Source: Nocardia yamanashiensis NBRC 100130 (GTDB lineage: Bacteria; Actinomycetota; Actinomycetes; Mycobacteriales; Mycobacteriaceae). From it: a stretch of 64,000 nucleotides of DNA. The notes under the pieces were generated by a model. That model had not been told where the DNA came from. It did not search any database and saw only the letters and a list, made by a program, of their open reading frames with translations. This document shows positions 17,036-25,598 of the stretch, piece after piece. The translations under genes were made by a program, and so were the position numbers. Every line of letters begins with the position of its first letter. Position 1 is the stretch's first letter. The stretch lies in assembly GCF_001613325.1 (NCBI RefSeq), contig NZ_BDCD01000004.1, positions 62,001 to 126,000 on the forward strand, read 5' to 3'.

Positions 17036-17778
17036 GGGGCGGCGAAGCGGTCGGCTATTTCCGCTGCGGTCACCTTCGCCAGATCCGCCAGGAAGGGGAG
17101 GCGTTCGGGGATCATCAGGCTGGTGGGGCCGCGGAGGCCGAGGGCGAAGCGGCAGTCGCCGGTGGGGGTGAGGATGGGGAGGGCGATGGTGCGGAAGCCG
17201 GGATCCAGTTCCTCGTTGTTGTAGCCGTAGCCGCGGGATTTGGTGCGGGACAGCTCTGCTCGCAGTTCGGCGGGGGTGGAGACGGAGCGATCGGTGCCTT
17301 CGTCGTAGGGGAGGGATTCGAGGAATTCGTCGGGGGTGTCGGAGAAGGCCAGCAGGGTTTTGCCGAGCGCGCTGGCGTGCAGGGGGAGGCGGACGCCCAT
17401 GAGGGCGTGGCCGTCGGATTCGCGCCAGCGGCTGGTGCCGAGCAGCACGGCGTGAATGCTGTGCCGGATGGCGACGGAGGCGCTGGCGCCGGTGGTGGCG
17501 GCCAGTTGTTCCAGGCAGGGTTCGGCCAGGTAGATGCGGTGCTGCCGATAGGCGATCTGCCCGTATTCGGCCAGCGCGCCGCCCATTCGGTACCGGCTGG
17601 ACAGCTCGTCCTTCTCCAGGAAACCGGCCTGCACGAGCGCGGCCAGCAGGCGATGGGTGGTGCTGACCGCCAGCCCCTGCTGACGCGCGACCTCGGAGAC
17701 GCCGCGTTCCTCGCCGCTCCGGAAGCAGTCGAGAACCGATAGGGCGCGGGCGACGGTCTGCACTCCGGAGGCTTCCAC
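17026..17778 (-). CDS. IclR-family transcriptional regulator
   Basis: 250 residues. The N-terminal winged helix (TVARALSVLDCFRSGEERGV, VARQQGLAVSTTHRLLAALV) is followed by an IclR effector domain with LPLHASALGKTLLAF and GYGYNNEELDPGFRTIALPI. It is divergent from the organosulfur uptake operon, with 285 bases between the starts that hold two inverted repeats, so it most likely controls that operon in response to a sulfur compound. Start ATG 17778. Confidence 0.88.
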   Translation of the reverse strand: MEASGVQTVARALSVLDCFRSGEERGVSEVARQQGLAVSTTHRLLAALVQAGFLEKDELSSRYRMGGALAEYGQIAYRQHRIYLAEPCLEQLAATTGASASVAIRHSIHAVLLGTSRWRESDGHALMGVRLPLHASALGKTLLAFSDTPDEFLESLPYDEGTDRSVSTPAELRAELSRTKSRGYGYNNEELDPGFRTIALPILTPTGDCRFALGLRGPTSLMIPERLPFLADLAKVTAAEIADRFAAPHP

Positions 17779-17823
17779 GTCGGCGACGGTAGCACAACGA
17801 CATGGCCGGGGATAAGCAGCAGG

Positions 17824-17840
17824 TTTCCATCAAGTGGAAA
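17824..17840. promoter_or_regulatory. Inverted repeat, candidate IclR operator
   Basis: TTTCCA-TCAAG-TGGAAA is a perfect 6-bp inverted repeat with a five-base spacer, 46 bases from the IclR start. Its size suits an IclR dimer site. Confidence 0.5.
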
Positions 17841-17960
17841 GACGGCGATGATCGCCGGGTTTCGCTCGGGGTGCGCGAAAACCTGTCGAGAACACGTGCT
17901 TTCACCGTCCCAGCCGAAACCTCCCGGCTCATAACCTTTCCGGGTGCACCCTGTCAATCC

Positions 17961-17975
17961 TTCCGATCCTCGGAA
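17961..17975. promoter_or_regulatory. Second inverted repeat upstream of the sulfur operon
   Basis: TTCCGA-TCC-TCGGAA, perfect 6-bp arms with a 3-base centre, about 90 bases before the start of the binding-protein gene. It shares the TTCC/GGAA character of the 17824 site and may be a second binding site or an RNA hairpin. Confidence 0.35.
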
Positions 17976-18063
17976 AGCATTACCTCGCCGCACCCGCCCT
18001 CGCCCCCTACTGTCGCCAGTCATCGATCGATTGCGATCCATGACTCGGAAGAGGTGTTCCACG

Positions 18064-19107
18064 ATGTTCCGCACACGCCGGCCAAACCGTTGGCGTCTCG
18101 CGCTCGCGCTCGCCCCCATCGTTGCTCTGGTGGCGGCGTGTGGATCCGGATCGGACTCCGATTCCGGACCGCGAGCGGAGCTGGTGTTGAAGGTGGCCGA
18201 TCCGGGCAATTCCGGACCGCTCGCGGTGGCCAAGCGCGACGGCACCTTCGACAAGGCCCTCGCCCCGCTGGGCGCGAAAGTCGAATGGGTCACCACCACA
18301 CCGGGATTCAGTTCCATGTTGAAGCTGTTCAACACCAAGGAACTCGATGTCTCCGGCGCCGCGTTCAGCCCGGTGGTAGGCGCGCTGTCCAAGGATGTCG
18401 CGGTCCGCATCGTGGCCGTGCAGGATCCGGTGGGCAAGGACCAGAGCGGCATCATCGCCGCCAAGGACTCCGGCATCCACTCGGTGGCGGATCTGGTCGG
18501 CAAGCGCGTCGCGGTGAACCCGGCCGCCAAGGGCGAGTACATCCTGCTGAAAGCCCTCGCTCAGGCCGGCATCCCGGCCGACAAGGTGACCCGGGTGCCG
18601 CTGCAGCAGAAGGACGCCGCCTCGGCGTTCGCGACCGGCAAGGTCGATGCCTGGGCCTCGTTCCTCGTGCCCTACCAGGAGGCGAAAGCCAATGGCGGCG
18701 TGGAGATCGCGACCGAGCAGAGCATCGGCTCCAAGGACAACTCGGTGGTGGTCTTCCGCACCGAGATCCTCGACAGTCGCCCCGATGTGGCCGCGAAATA
18801 CCTGGAAACCTTGCAGTCGCTGACCGCCCAGCAGCATGCCGACCCGGCCGGTTTCGAGAACGTCTTCGAACAGACCGGTCCGCGCGCGCTCAGCGGCGCC
18901 CGACTCGCCGACGCCCTGCGCGTGGGCGGCGAGGTCACCGTGCCGCGCCTGCCCGCCGAATCCGATGCCGCCGACCTGGCCGATGTGGTGAACCTGTTCG
19001 CCGACAACGGCGTCATCAGCCGCAAGATCACCGCCGCCGACATCTTCTACGACCTGAAGTCCAAGCTCACGCCCGATCAGCTCGCGGCCCTGAAGTCCGG
19101 CCGCTGA
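18064..19107 (+). CDS. ABC transporter substrate-binding lipoprotein (sulfonate/taurine/nitrate type)
   Basis: 347 residues from ATG 18064, preceded by AAGAGGTG. The signal peptide ends at the lipobox LVAAC (Cys25). The mature protein has the SsuA/TauA-like pattern: LKVADPGNSGPLAVAKRDGT, LGAKVEWVTTTPGFSSMLKL and SGIHSVADLVGKRVAVNPAA, then GKVDAWASFLVPYQEA. It captures an organosulfur or related anion outside the membrane for the permease encoded next. It is the first gene of an eight-gene operon. Confidence 0.85.
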   Translation: MFRTRRPNRWRLALALAPIVALVAACGSGSDSDSGPRAELVLKVADPGNSGPLAVAKRDGTFDKALAPLGAKVEWVTTTPGFSSMLKLFNTKELDVSGAAFSPVVGALSKDVAVRIVAVQDPVGKDQSGIIAAKDSGIHSVADLVGKRVAVNPAAKGEYILLKALAQAGIPADKVTRVPLQQKDAASAFATGKVDAWASFLVPYQEAKANGGVEIATEQSIGSKDNSVVVFRTEILDSRPDVAAKYLETLQSLTAQQHADPAGFENVFEQTGPRALSGARLADALRVGGEVTVPRLPAESDAADLADVVNLFADNGVISRKITAADIFYDLKSKLTPDQLAALKSGR

Positions 19108-19108
19108 C

Positions 19109-19948
19109 ATGGCCGTCCTCATCGCCCCGACCGAGCAGCTGTCGCATCTCGCGCCTCCGCGCAATCGCGTCGAGAAGCCCAGACCCGCATGGCTTTCCCT
19201 GCCCCTCCGCTTCCTGCTGCCCGCGCTGATATTCGCTGGCTGGTGGATCGGTTCCGCCACCGGCGCGCTGTCCCCGCAAGTGCTGGCGGGACCGCCGAAG
19301 GTCTGGTCGGCCTTCGCCGAACTGCTGCGCAACGGCCAGCTGGTCGACTTCGCCCTCGCGTCCTTCACCCGCGCCGCCCTCGGCGTCGCACTGGGCGTCA
19401 CCGTCGGCCTGCTGCTCGGCCTCGTCGCCGGATTGTCCAGCCTCGGTGAGGAATTGGTGGATTCCACCATGCAGATCGTGCGCGCCGTCCCGTTCCTGGC
19501 GCTGGTGCCGCTGTTCATCGCCTGGTTCGGCATCGACGAGCTGTACAAGGTCCTGCTCATCGCCGTCGCCACCGTCGCGCCCATGTACGCCTACACCTAC
19601 CTGGGCGTGCGGAACGTGGACCGCAAGGTGGTGGAGGCGGCGCGCGGCTTCGGCCTGACGGGCGTCCGCCTGGTGCTGGAAGTGATCCTGCCGTCGGCGC
19701 TGCCCGGCGTGCTCATGGCCTTGCGAGTGTGCTTGTCCATCAGCATCACCGGACTGATCGCCGCCGAACAGGTCGGCACCACCGAAGGCGTCGGCTACCT
19801 GGTCACCCTCGCCCAGGAATACAACCGCACCGACTACATGGTGCTGTGCGTGGTCCTCTACGCGGTACTCGGCCTCGTATTCGATGGCCTGGTCCGCATC
19901 GCGGAACGCTACGCGATGCCCTGGCGCGGTCAGGTGGCCATCCGATGA
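19109..19948 (+). CDS. ABC transporter permease (SsuC/TauC type)
   Basis: 279 residues with about six transmembrane segments (FLLPALIFAGWWIGSATGAL, ALGVALGVTVGLLLGLVAGL and others) and the EAA loop EAARGFGLTGVRLVLEVILP that docks to the ATPase. It starts one base after the binding-protein stop and overlaps the ATPase gene by four bases. It forms the membrane channel of the sulfonate-type importer. Confidence 0.88.
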   Translation: MAVLIAPTEQLSHLAPPRNRVEKPRPAWLSLPLRFLLPALIFAGWWIGSATGALSPQVLAGPPKVWSAFAELLRNGQLVDFALASFTRAALGVALGVTVGLLLGLVAGLSSLGEELVDSTMQIVRAVPFLALVPLFIAWFGIDELYKVLLIAVATVAPMYAYTYLGVRNVDRKVVEAARGFGLTGVRLVLEVILPSALPGVLMALRVCLSISITGLIAAEQVGTTEGVGYLVTLAQEYNRTDYMVLCVVLYAVLGLVFDGLVRIAERYAMPWRGQVAIR

Positions 19949-20679
19949 CCGCCCCGATCGCCGTCCAGCTCACCGGACTGCGTAAAGCCTTCGGCGACAA
20001 AGTGGTTCTGGACGGCGTCGACCTGACCGTGCGCCGCGGCGAGTTCGTGGTGCTGCTGGGCCCCAGCGGCACCGGCAAGACCACCCTGCTGCGCCTGCTC
20101 ACCGGACTGGAAACCCCGGACAGCGGGGAAGTGCTCGTCCCCGCCGCCCGCACCACCGTCTACCAGGAACCGCGCCTCATCCCGTCCAAACGCGTGCTGG
20201 CCAATGTGATCGTCGGACAGCGCCGTTCGAAACAATCCCGCGACGCGGGACTGCGCGCCCTGGCCGAAGTGCACCTGGACGGCAAGGCCCGGCAATGGCC
20301 CGCCACCCTCTCCGGCGGCGAAGCCCAGCGCGCCGCCCTGGCCCGCGCTCTGGTCCGCGAACCCGAATTGCTGCTGCTCGACGAACCTTTCGCCGCCCTC
20401 GACGCGCTGACCCGGCTGCAGATGCAGGACCTGGTCGGCGATCTGGTGGCACGCCACCGCCCGGCCGTCCTCATGGTCACCCATGACGTGGACGAGGCCA
20501 TCCGCCTCGCCGACCGGGTCCTCATCCTCGATCACGGCCGCTTCGCCGTGGACACCGAAATCGAACTCCCGCACCCGCGCGACCACACCGATCCGGACGC
20601 CCTGCGTTATCGCACCGCGTTCCTGGCTCAGCTCGGCGTCGGCCGCAACACCATCGAAACCGCCAGGAGCGCTTCATGA
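19945..20679 (+). CDS. ABC transporter ATP-binding protein (SsuB type)
   Basis: 244 residues from ATG 19945 (ATGA overlap with the permease). Walker A GPSGTGKTTL, Q-loop region VYQEPRLIPSKRVL, signature LSGGEAQRAALARAL, Walker B LLLLDEPFAALD and H-loop VMVTHDVDEA are all present. It powers the sulfonate-type importer. It overlaps the desulfinase gene by four bases. Confidence 0.9.
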   Translation: MTAPIAVQLTGLRKAFGDKVVLDGVDLTVRRGEFVVLLGPSGTGKTTLLRLLTGLETPDSGEVLVPAARTTVYQEPRLIPSKRVLANVIVGQRRSKQSRDAGLRALAEVHLDGKARQWPATLSGGEAQRAALARALVREPELLLLDEPFAALDALTRLQMQDLVGDLVARHRPAVLMVTHDVDEAIRLADRVLILDHGRFAVDTEIELPHPRDHTDPDALRYRTAFLAQLGVGRNTIETARSAS

Positions 20680-21701
20680 CCGACACCCTCTGGTACACCC
20701 GCTGCCCGGTCCCCACCGCGAGCGGCCTCGCGCACAGTCTCGGCTGGCTCGGCGAGAACGCGCAGCGCAACGGCCTGGAATTCGGCGTGCTGCAGGACGC
20801 CGGCCCGGAGCTGGCCAAGTTCCACTTCGACCACGCCCTGTCGGGGCTGATCCGCGAGGGCGGCAATGTGCCCGCGCTGGCGGCCCGCGCCGCCGGTTCC
20901 CCGACCCGGCTCATCGGCCTCACCTGGATCGACGAGGCGCAGGCGATTCTGGTCGGCCCGGATTCGCAGATCGCCGATCCCGCCGGTCTGGCCGGAGCGC
21001 GGATCGGCATCCCGGGATGGGCACAGGATCAGGCGCGCAGCTTCCCGCGCGCCATGGCCCTGCACGGTTTCGCCAGCGCCCTGCGCCTGGCCGGGCTGAC
21101 CCTGGCGGACGTGCGCGTCACGGAGCTGAAGGTCGAGCGGGATCCGCAGGTGCGCACCGAGATTCAGCAGCGCGCCCGCAACATCACCTGGGGCGTGGAG
21201 GAGCTGCTGAACGGCGAGGTCGACGCCATCTACGTGAAGGGCGCTCGCGCCCAGGAAGTCGCGAAGGAGCACGGCCTGCGCGTGGCGGTCGACCTCGACG
21301 CCACCGACAGCAAGCGCCTGCGCGTCAACAACGGCACCCCGCGCCCGCTCACCGTGCACCAGGAACTCCTGGACACCAATCCCGATGCGGTGATCGGCTT
21401 CCTCGCGCAGAGCCTGCGCGCCGCCGACTGGGCGGGCGATCACGCCGAGGGCGTGCGCGAGGTGCTGCAACGCGAAACCCTCTCCGGCCCAGAGGGTGTC
21501 GTCGCCGCCTACGGTGACGCCTTCCATCGTGGATTGCATCCGTCGCTCGATCCCGAGCGCGTCGAATTGCTCGGCGTGCAGAAGCAGTTCCTCTACACCC
21601 ACGGCTTCCTCGCGGCGGACTTCGACCTCGATTCCTGGGTCGCCCACGAACCCCTCGCCCGCGCCCGCGAACTGGTCGCCGCCGGAAAGGTCGCGGCATG
21701 A
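20676..21701 (+). CDS. DszB-like (2'-hydroxybiphenyl-2-sulfinate desulfinase family) protein
   Basis: 341 residues, no signal peptide, so cytoplasmic despite a periplasmic-binding-protein fold. The N-terminus LWYTRCPVPTASGL matches the DszB segment around its catalytic Cys (TYSNCPVPNALL as I recall it). Downstream, FHFDHALSGLIREGGNVPAL matches DszB so that His50, Arg60 and Gly63 take the places of DszB His60, Arg70 and Gly73, and Cys10 that of Cys27. The C-terminus (QFLYTHGFLAADFDLDSW) also fits. DszB cleaves an aryl sulfinate to sulfite. Located between the transporter and two flavin monooxygenases, it probably releases sulfite from an imported sulfone or sulfonate. Confidence 0.72.
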   Translation: MTDTLWYTRCPVPTASGLAHSLGWLGENAQRNGLEFGVLQDAGPELAKFHFDHALSGLIREGGNVPALAARAAGSPTRLIGLTWIDEAQAILVGPDSQIADPAGLAGARIGIPGWAQDQARSFPRAMALHGFASALRLAGLTLADVRVTELKVERDPQVRTEIQQRARNITWGVEELLNGEVDAIYVKGARAQEVAKEHGLRVAVDLDATDSKRLRVNNGTPRPLTVHQELLDTNPDAVIGFLAQSLRAADWAGDHAEGVREVLQRETLSGPEGVVAAYGDAFHRGLHPSLDPERVELLGVQKQFLYTHGFLAADFDLDSWVAHEPLARARELVAAGKVAA

Positions 21702-22738
21702 CCGAGTACCTGTGGCGACTGCCCAGCCGCGGTGACGGCCGCCGCGCCGATCCGAACTACCGGCACCGCGGCGTCTCCGGCCTCGACGATCTGCGGCAAG
21801 TCGTCAACGCCGCCGAACTCGCGGGCCTGGACGGCGTGCTCGCCCCCTACGACCCGCTCGGCGAGGAATCCTGGATCGTCGCCGGGGGAGCGCTGCGCGG
21901 CACCCGGTACGCGGGCGTCACCGTCGAATTCCAGCCCGCCTTCGGCACTCCCGTATACGCGGCGAAGCTCTCAGCCACCCTGCAACGCCTGTCCGCGGGC
22001 CGCCTGAGCTGGCGGCTGGCCGTCGAGACCGACGACCACGATGCGCGCAGCCGCGGCGACCGCCTCACCGGCGACGACCGCTACACCCGCGCCGCGGAAT
22101 TCCTGACCGTCGCCCGGGGCGTCTGGAACCAGGAACCGGTCCCCGGCGCGGGATTCCGCGGCACCGGGTTCGAGTTCGCGGGCGAACACTACGACGTCAT
22201 CGACGGCGGCTTCCGGGGCATCCTGTCCGGCCTGCCCTTCCCGACCGTCTACCTGACCGGCGATTCCCCTGCCGCGCTGGACCTTTCGGCCCGGCACGGC
22301 GACGTGCACGTGTTCACCGAATCCCGCGACGACCTGGGCGAACGGCTGGCCGCCCTGCGCGTGCACACCGCGGCCACCGGTCGCCACGTCCGGGCCGGGC
22401 TCGAACTGCCGATCATCGCCCGCGAAACCGAGGACGAAGCCTGGGCCCGCGCCGAACGCCAATGGCGCGAAGTCCGCCCCGACGGACCCGGCGCGAGCTC
22501 ACTGAGCCTCGGCGACGGCCGCTGGGCCGGGTTCGACGCCCTCGGCTACCCCCAATCCATCGGCCTGGTGGGCAGTTACGAGCAGGTGGCCCGTCAGCTC
22601 GAGGTGTACGCGGCGGCGGGCATCGACAGCTTCACCTTGAGCGGGCACCCGCATATCGAGGAGGTGCATCGCCTCGGCGAACACCTGCTGCACCTGGTCG
22701 ATCCGGCCGGACGCACCCTGAAGGAGGCCGTGCTGTGA
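21698..22738 (+). CDS. LLM-class flavin-dependent monooxygenase (SsuD-like) 1
   Basis: 346 residues. The TIM-barrel LLM pattern shows VSGLDDLRQVVNAAELAGLD, VTVEFQPAFGTPVYAAKLSA, LSWRLAVETDDHDARSRGDR, DDRYTRAAEFLTVARGVW and YLTGDSPAALDLSARHGDV, typical of alkanesulfonate and sulfone monooxygenases that use FMNH2 from a separate reductase. No flavin reductase is encoded in the operon. Starts in ATGA overlap with the desulfinase gene. It likely oxidises the organosulfur substrate before or after desulfination. Confidence 0.85.
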   Translation: MTEYLWRLPSRGDGRRADPNYRHRGVSGLDDLRQVVNAAELAGLDGVLAPYDPLGEESWIVAGGALRGTRYAGVTVEFQPAFGTPVYAAKLSATLQRLSAGRLSWRLAVETDDHDARSRGDRLTGDDRYTRAAEFLTVARGVWNQEPVPGAGFRGTGFEFAGEHYDVIDGGFRGILSGLPFPTVYLTGDSPAALDLSARHGDVHVFTESRDDLGERLAALRVHTAATGRHVRAGLELPIIARETEDEAWARAERQWREVRPDGPGASSLSLGDGRWAGFDALGYPQSIGLVGSYEQVARQLEVYAAAGIDSFTLSGHPHIEEVHRLGEHLLHLVDPAGRTLKEAVL

Positions 22739-23904
22739 CCATCGACGTCTACTGGCGCATCGGCATGGAAGGCGATCACGCCTCCCTGCGCACCCCGCGC
22801 CGCTACAACCGCGGCAATGCCGGCGGCTACGGCCCCGGCAATATCGCCCCCGCCATTCGCGGCGGCGAACTCGACGCCTACAGCTATATCGACCATGCCG
22901 CGGCCGTGGTGAAAGCCAGTGAGTCCGCGGGCTTCCTGGGCGGGCTGCTGCCGTCGTTCCCGGTCACCGAGGACCCCTGGGCGATCGCGTCCGCGCTGGC
23001 CGCCGAATCCTCGACCTACCGGTTCATGGTCGCCTTCCAGCCCGGCTTCCTGCACCCGGTGCAAGCCGCGCGCATGTCGGCCAGCTTGCAACGCGCCACC
23101 GGCGGGCGACTGGTCTACAACATCATCAGCGGAGGCGGCGGCCCGGCCCAATTGTGGTGGGGCGACAAGGTTTCCCACGACGACCGCTATGCCCGCACCA
23201 GCGAATTCCTCGACGTGCTGCGCGGAGTGTGGGACGGCCGCCCGTTCACCCACGACGGCCGCTTCTTCCGTACCGAGGACGCCGCGCTGCCGCCGCTGCT
23301 GGCCGGCCAGCCGTTCCCGGAGGTGTACTTCTCCGGTTCCTCACCCGCCGCCGTGCACGCCGCCGGACGCCACGCCGACTACTACCTGTCCTGGCTGGAA
23401 CCGTACGCGGACCTGCGCGCCAAATTCGACGGCGTGCGCGCCCACGCCGAGCAGACCGGCCGCACCCCGAAATTCGCGGTCCGCATCGATATCGTCGCCC
23501 GGCACACCGAGGAGGCGGCGTGGGCGGAAATCGAGAAGGGCTGGGCGTTCGTCGACCGCGATGCCGCCAACCGGGCCGCCCAGGGTGATTCGGTCGGCGC
23601 GGCCCGCATTCAGGGCTGGGTGCCGGAAACCATTACCGGCTACCGCGATCTGGAAGTGCAGCCGAACGTCTGGTGCGGTTTCAGCCTGATCCGCGGCGGC
23701 CCCGCATTCGGTCTGGTCGGCAGCTACGAACAGGTCGCGCAACGCCTGGACGAACTGATCGACCTGGGCGTGGACGCGTTCATCCTGGCCGGCAACCCGC
23801 ATCTGGAGGAGGCGTACCGGGTCGGGGAGGAAGTGCTCCCGCTGCTCGGCCGCTCCCGCCTCACCGCCCCCGAATCCGCTTTCGTGCTCCAACTCGCCCA
23901 CTAG
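22735..23904 (+). CDS. LLM-class flavin-dependent monooxygenase (SsuD-like) 2
   Basis: 389 residues from GTG 22735 (GTGA overlap, AAGGAGG upstream). Motifs resembling SsuD include FMVAFQPGFLHPVQAARMSA, GRLVYNIISGGGGPAQLWWG and KVSHDDRYARTSEFLDVLRG, then PEVYFSGSSPAAVHAAGRHA and LVGSYEQVAQRLDELIDLGV. Reduced FMN must come from a reductase elsewhere. It is closer to true SsuD than its upstream neighbour. Together the pair could act on successive oxidation steps, as DszA and DszC do with another partner in dibenzothiophene desulfurisation. Confidence 0.87.
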   Translation: MTIDVYWRIGMEGDHASLRTPRRYNRGNAGGYGPGNIAPAIRGGELDAYSYIDHAAAVVKASESAGFLGGLLPSFPVTEDPWAIASALAAESSTYRFMVAFQPGFLHPVQAARMSASLQRATGGRLVYNIISGGGGPAQLWWGDKVSHDDRYARTSEFLDVLRGVWDGRPFTHDGRFFRTEDAALPPLLAGQPFPEVYFSGSSPAAVHAAGRHADYYLSWLEPYADLRAKFDGVRAHAEQTGRTPKFAVRIDIVARHTEEAAWAEIEKGWAFVDRDAANRAAQGDSVGAARIQGWVPETITGYRDLEVQPNVWCGFSLIRGGPAFGLVGSYEQVAQRLDELIDLGVDAFILAGNPHLEEAYRVGEEVLPLLGRSRLTAPESAFVLQLAH

Positions 23905-23913
23905 GGAGTCGCT

Positions 23914-24621
23914 TTGACCACCATCGAGACCGCGCTCACCGATACCGTCCGGGACTTCGTCGAAACCGTCACCCGCGATGCCGCCAAGGCGTTCCGGGTG
24001 CTGCGCGAGACCGGGACCGTGACCGGCAACGGCACCGTGAATTTCGTCGAACGCGTGCCCGGCGCCGAGATCGCCGTCGCGCTCAACGAACCCGGCCCGT
24101 GGGCCGACGACCGCACCGTGCATCCGGTGGTCGCCACCTTCGACGGAGAAGTGCTGTCCGGCAAGGGATCCGCCGGATTCGTCACCGGCTATGCGAAGGT
24201 GTTCCGGGCGCACCCCGAGATCACCTCGGTCGTGCACGTGCACAGCCCGTGGCTGGGCGGGTGGGCGCAAACCCATCGGACCTTCCCGATCCGCTATGCC
24301 GCCGTGCAGCGCCTGACCCTGTCCCGCGCCATCCCGCCGCATATCGACCGCAGCATCGGCGCGGGGGACTTCATCCTCGAGCGCCTCGCCGACGATCCGG
24401 ACCTGATCGCCATCTTCGAAGCCAATGGCGGCGCGAACGTCATCGGCCGCAAGGGCCTGCTGGATCTGGCCCAGCTCGTCGTCCTGCTCGAGGAAGGCGC
24501 GCAATACCAGGCCATCGCCGAAACCCTCGGCGGCTCGGTCGATTTCGACAAATCCAACCTCGCCGTTCAGTGGTCGCGCACCGGCCTGGCCGACGAAGCG
24601 CGCCGCCGCGGCCTGCTCTGA
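23914..24621 (+). CDS. Class II aldolase/adducin family protein
   Basis: 235 residues from TTG 23914 with AGGGAG upstream. The zinc ligands HVHSPW (His108, His110) and the helix that follows match the class II aldolase/adducin fold, as in fuculose-phosphate aldolase. In this operon it may process the carbon fragment left after sulfur removal, or a hydroxylated sulfonate. The substrate is unknown. Confidence 0.8.
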   Translation: MTTIETALTDTVRDFVETVTRDAAKAFRVLRETGTVTGNGTVNFVERVPGAEIAVALNEPGPWADDRTVHPVVATFDGEVLSGKGSAGFVTGYAKVFRAHPEITSVVHVHSPWLGGWAQTHRTFPIRYAAVQRLTLSRAIPPHIDRSIGAGDFILERLADDPDLIAIFEANGGANVIGRKGLLDLAQLVVLLEEGAQYQAIAETLGGSVDFDKSNLAVQWSRTGLADEARRRGLL

Positions 24622-24647
24622 CCACCCTCACCCCAGGAGAACTCCCC

Positions 24648-25598
24648 GTGACCGTTCGTGTCGGCTACTTCCCGCACAACAACTCGCTCTTCGTGCTGCG
24701 CCACCGCGGCATTCTCGAACGCGCCCTGCCCGACGTGGAATGGGTGGACCTGCGCACCCTGCCCGCCCCGGCCCGCGTGGACGTGAAAACCGCGCTCCCG
24801 TCGCAGCATTCGGACCACCTGTACTCCGAACCCGGCTACGACTTCATCGGCACCGGCTTCACCCCGCCCGTCACCGCGCTCGCCAATGACCGCGACATCG
24901 TCTACGTCGGCATCTCCGGTCCGCGCGTGGAGAACGGCCGCCTGGTCACCAAGGTGGGCAATGGCATCGACACCGTCGCCGACCTGAAGGGCAAGCGGGT
25001 CGGCATCGCGCACGGCTCCTGGCAGACCACCCTGCTGCTGTTCGCCCTCGATCAGGCCGGACTCGGCTGGGCCGATATCGAACCCGTCGACACCGACGTG
25101 CACGACGGCGGCGCTCTGCTGCTGTCCGGCGACCTCGACGCCTGGATCGGCGCCTACCCGGGCCTGACCGCCGTGGAGGCCGCCACCGAACTGCGCACCC
25201 TGGTCGACACCGAATCGGTGTTCTCGCACCCGTCGCTGTGGTTCACCCGCCGCGACTTCGCCGAATCCCAGCCCGAAGCCCTGCGCGCGATCATCACCGC
25301 GCTCCAGGAATCCGACGCCTGGATCATCGAGAATCCCCGCGCCGCGGCGCAGTACTTCGTGGACGACATCACCGCCCGGGGCGGCACCGCGGATCTCGAC
25401 GCCTGGGAATCCGCGCTGCGCGGCCGGCCCTTCGGCATCGGCCCCGTCACCCCCGAATTCCTGGCCGAACAGCAGCGCGCCGCGGATCTGCTGGCCGCCA
25501 ATGGACTCCTGCCCAAGCGCATCGACGTGACCGCGGCGGTGGATCCGGAGATCAGCGCTTTCGTCGGCGCCCAGCGGAGTCCGGCCACCGCACACTGA
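24648..25598 (+). CDS. Binding-protein-fold protein without signal peptide (NMT1/SsuA-like)
   Basis: 316 residues from GTG 24648, AGGAG at good distance. It has the SsuA-like fold pattern: VRVGYFPHNNSLFVLRHRGI, VADLKGKRVGIAHGSWQTTL, DLDAWIGAYPGLTAVEAA. It lacks a signal peptide, and unlike the DszB-like protein it has no Cys in its whole length, so it is not a desulfinase of that type. It may be a cytoplasmic substrate-sensing protein or an enzyme relative. It ends 47 bases inside the convergent methyltransferase gene. Confidence 0.7.
   Translation: MTVRVGYFPHNNSLFVLRHRGILERALPDVEWVDLRTLPAPARVDVKTALPSQHSDHLYSEPGYDFIGTGFTPPVTALANDRDIVYVGISGPRVENGRLVTKVGNGIDTVADLKGKRVGIAHGSWQTTLLLFALDQAGLGWADIEPVDTDVHDGGALLLSGDLDAWIGAYPGLTAVEAATELRTLVDTESVFSHPSLWFTRRDFAESQPEALRAIITALQESDAWIIENPRAAAQYFVDDITARGGTADLDAWESALRGRPFGIGPVTPEFLAEQQRAADLLAANGLLPKRIDVTAAVDPEISAFVGAQRSPATAH

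Noticed and set aside
24648..25598. Second DszB-like desulfinase
   Set aside because: It has the binding-protein fold but no cysteine, so the DszB mechanism is impossible.
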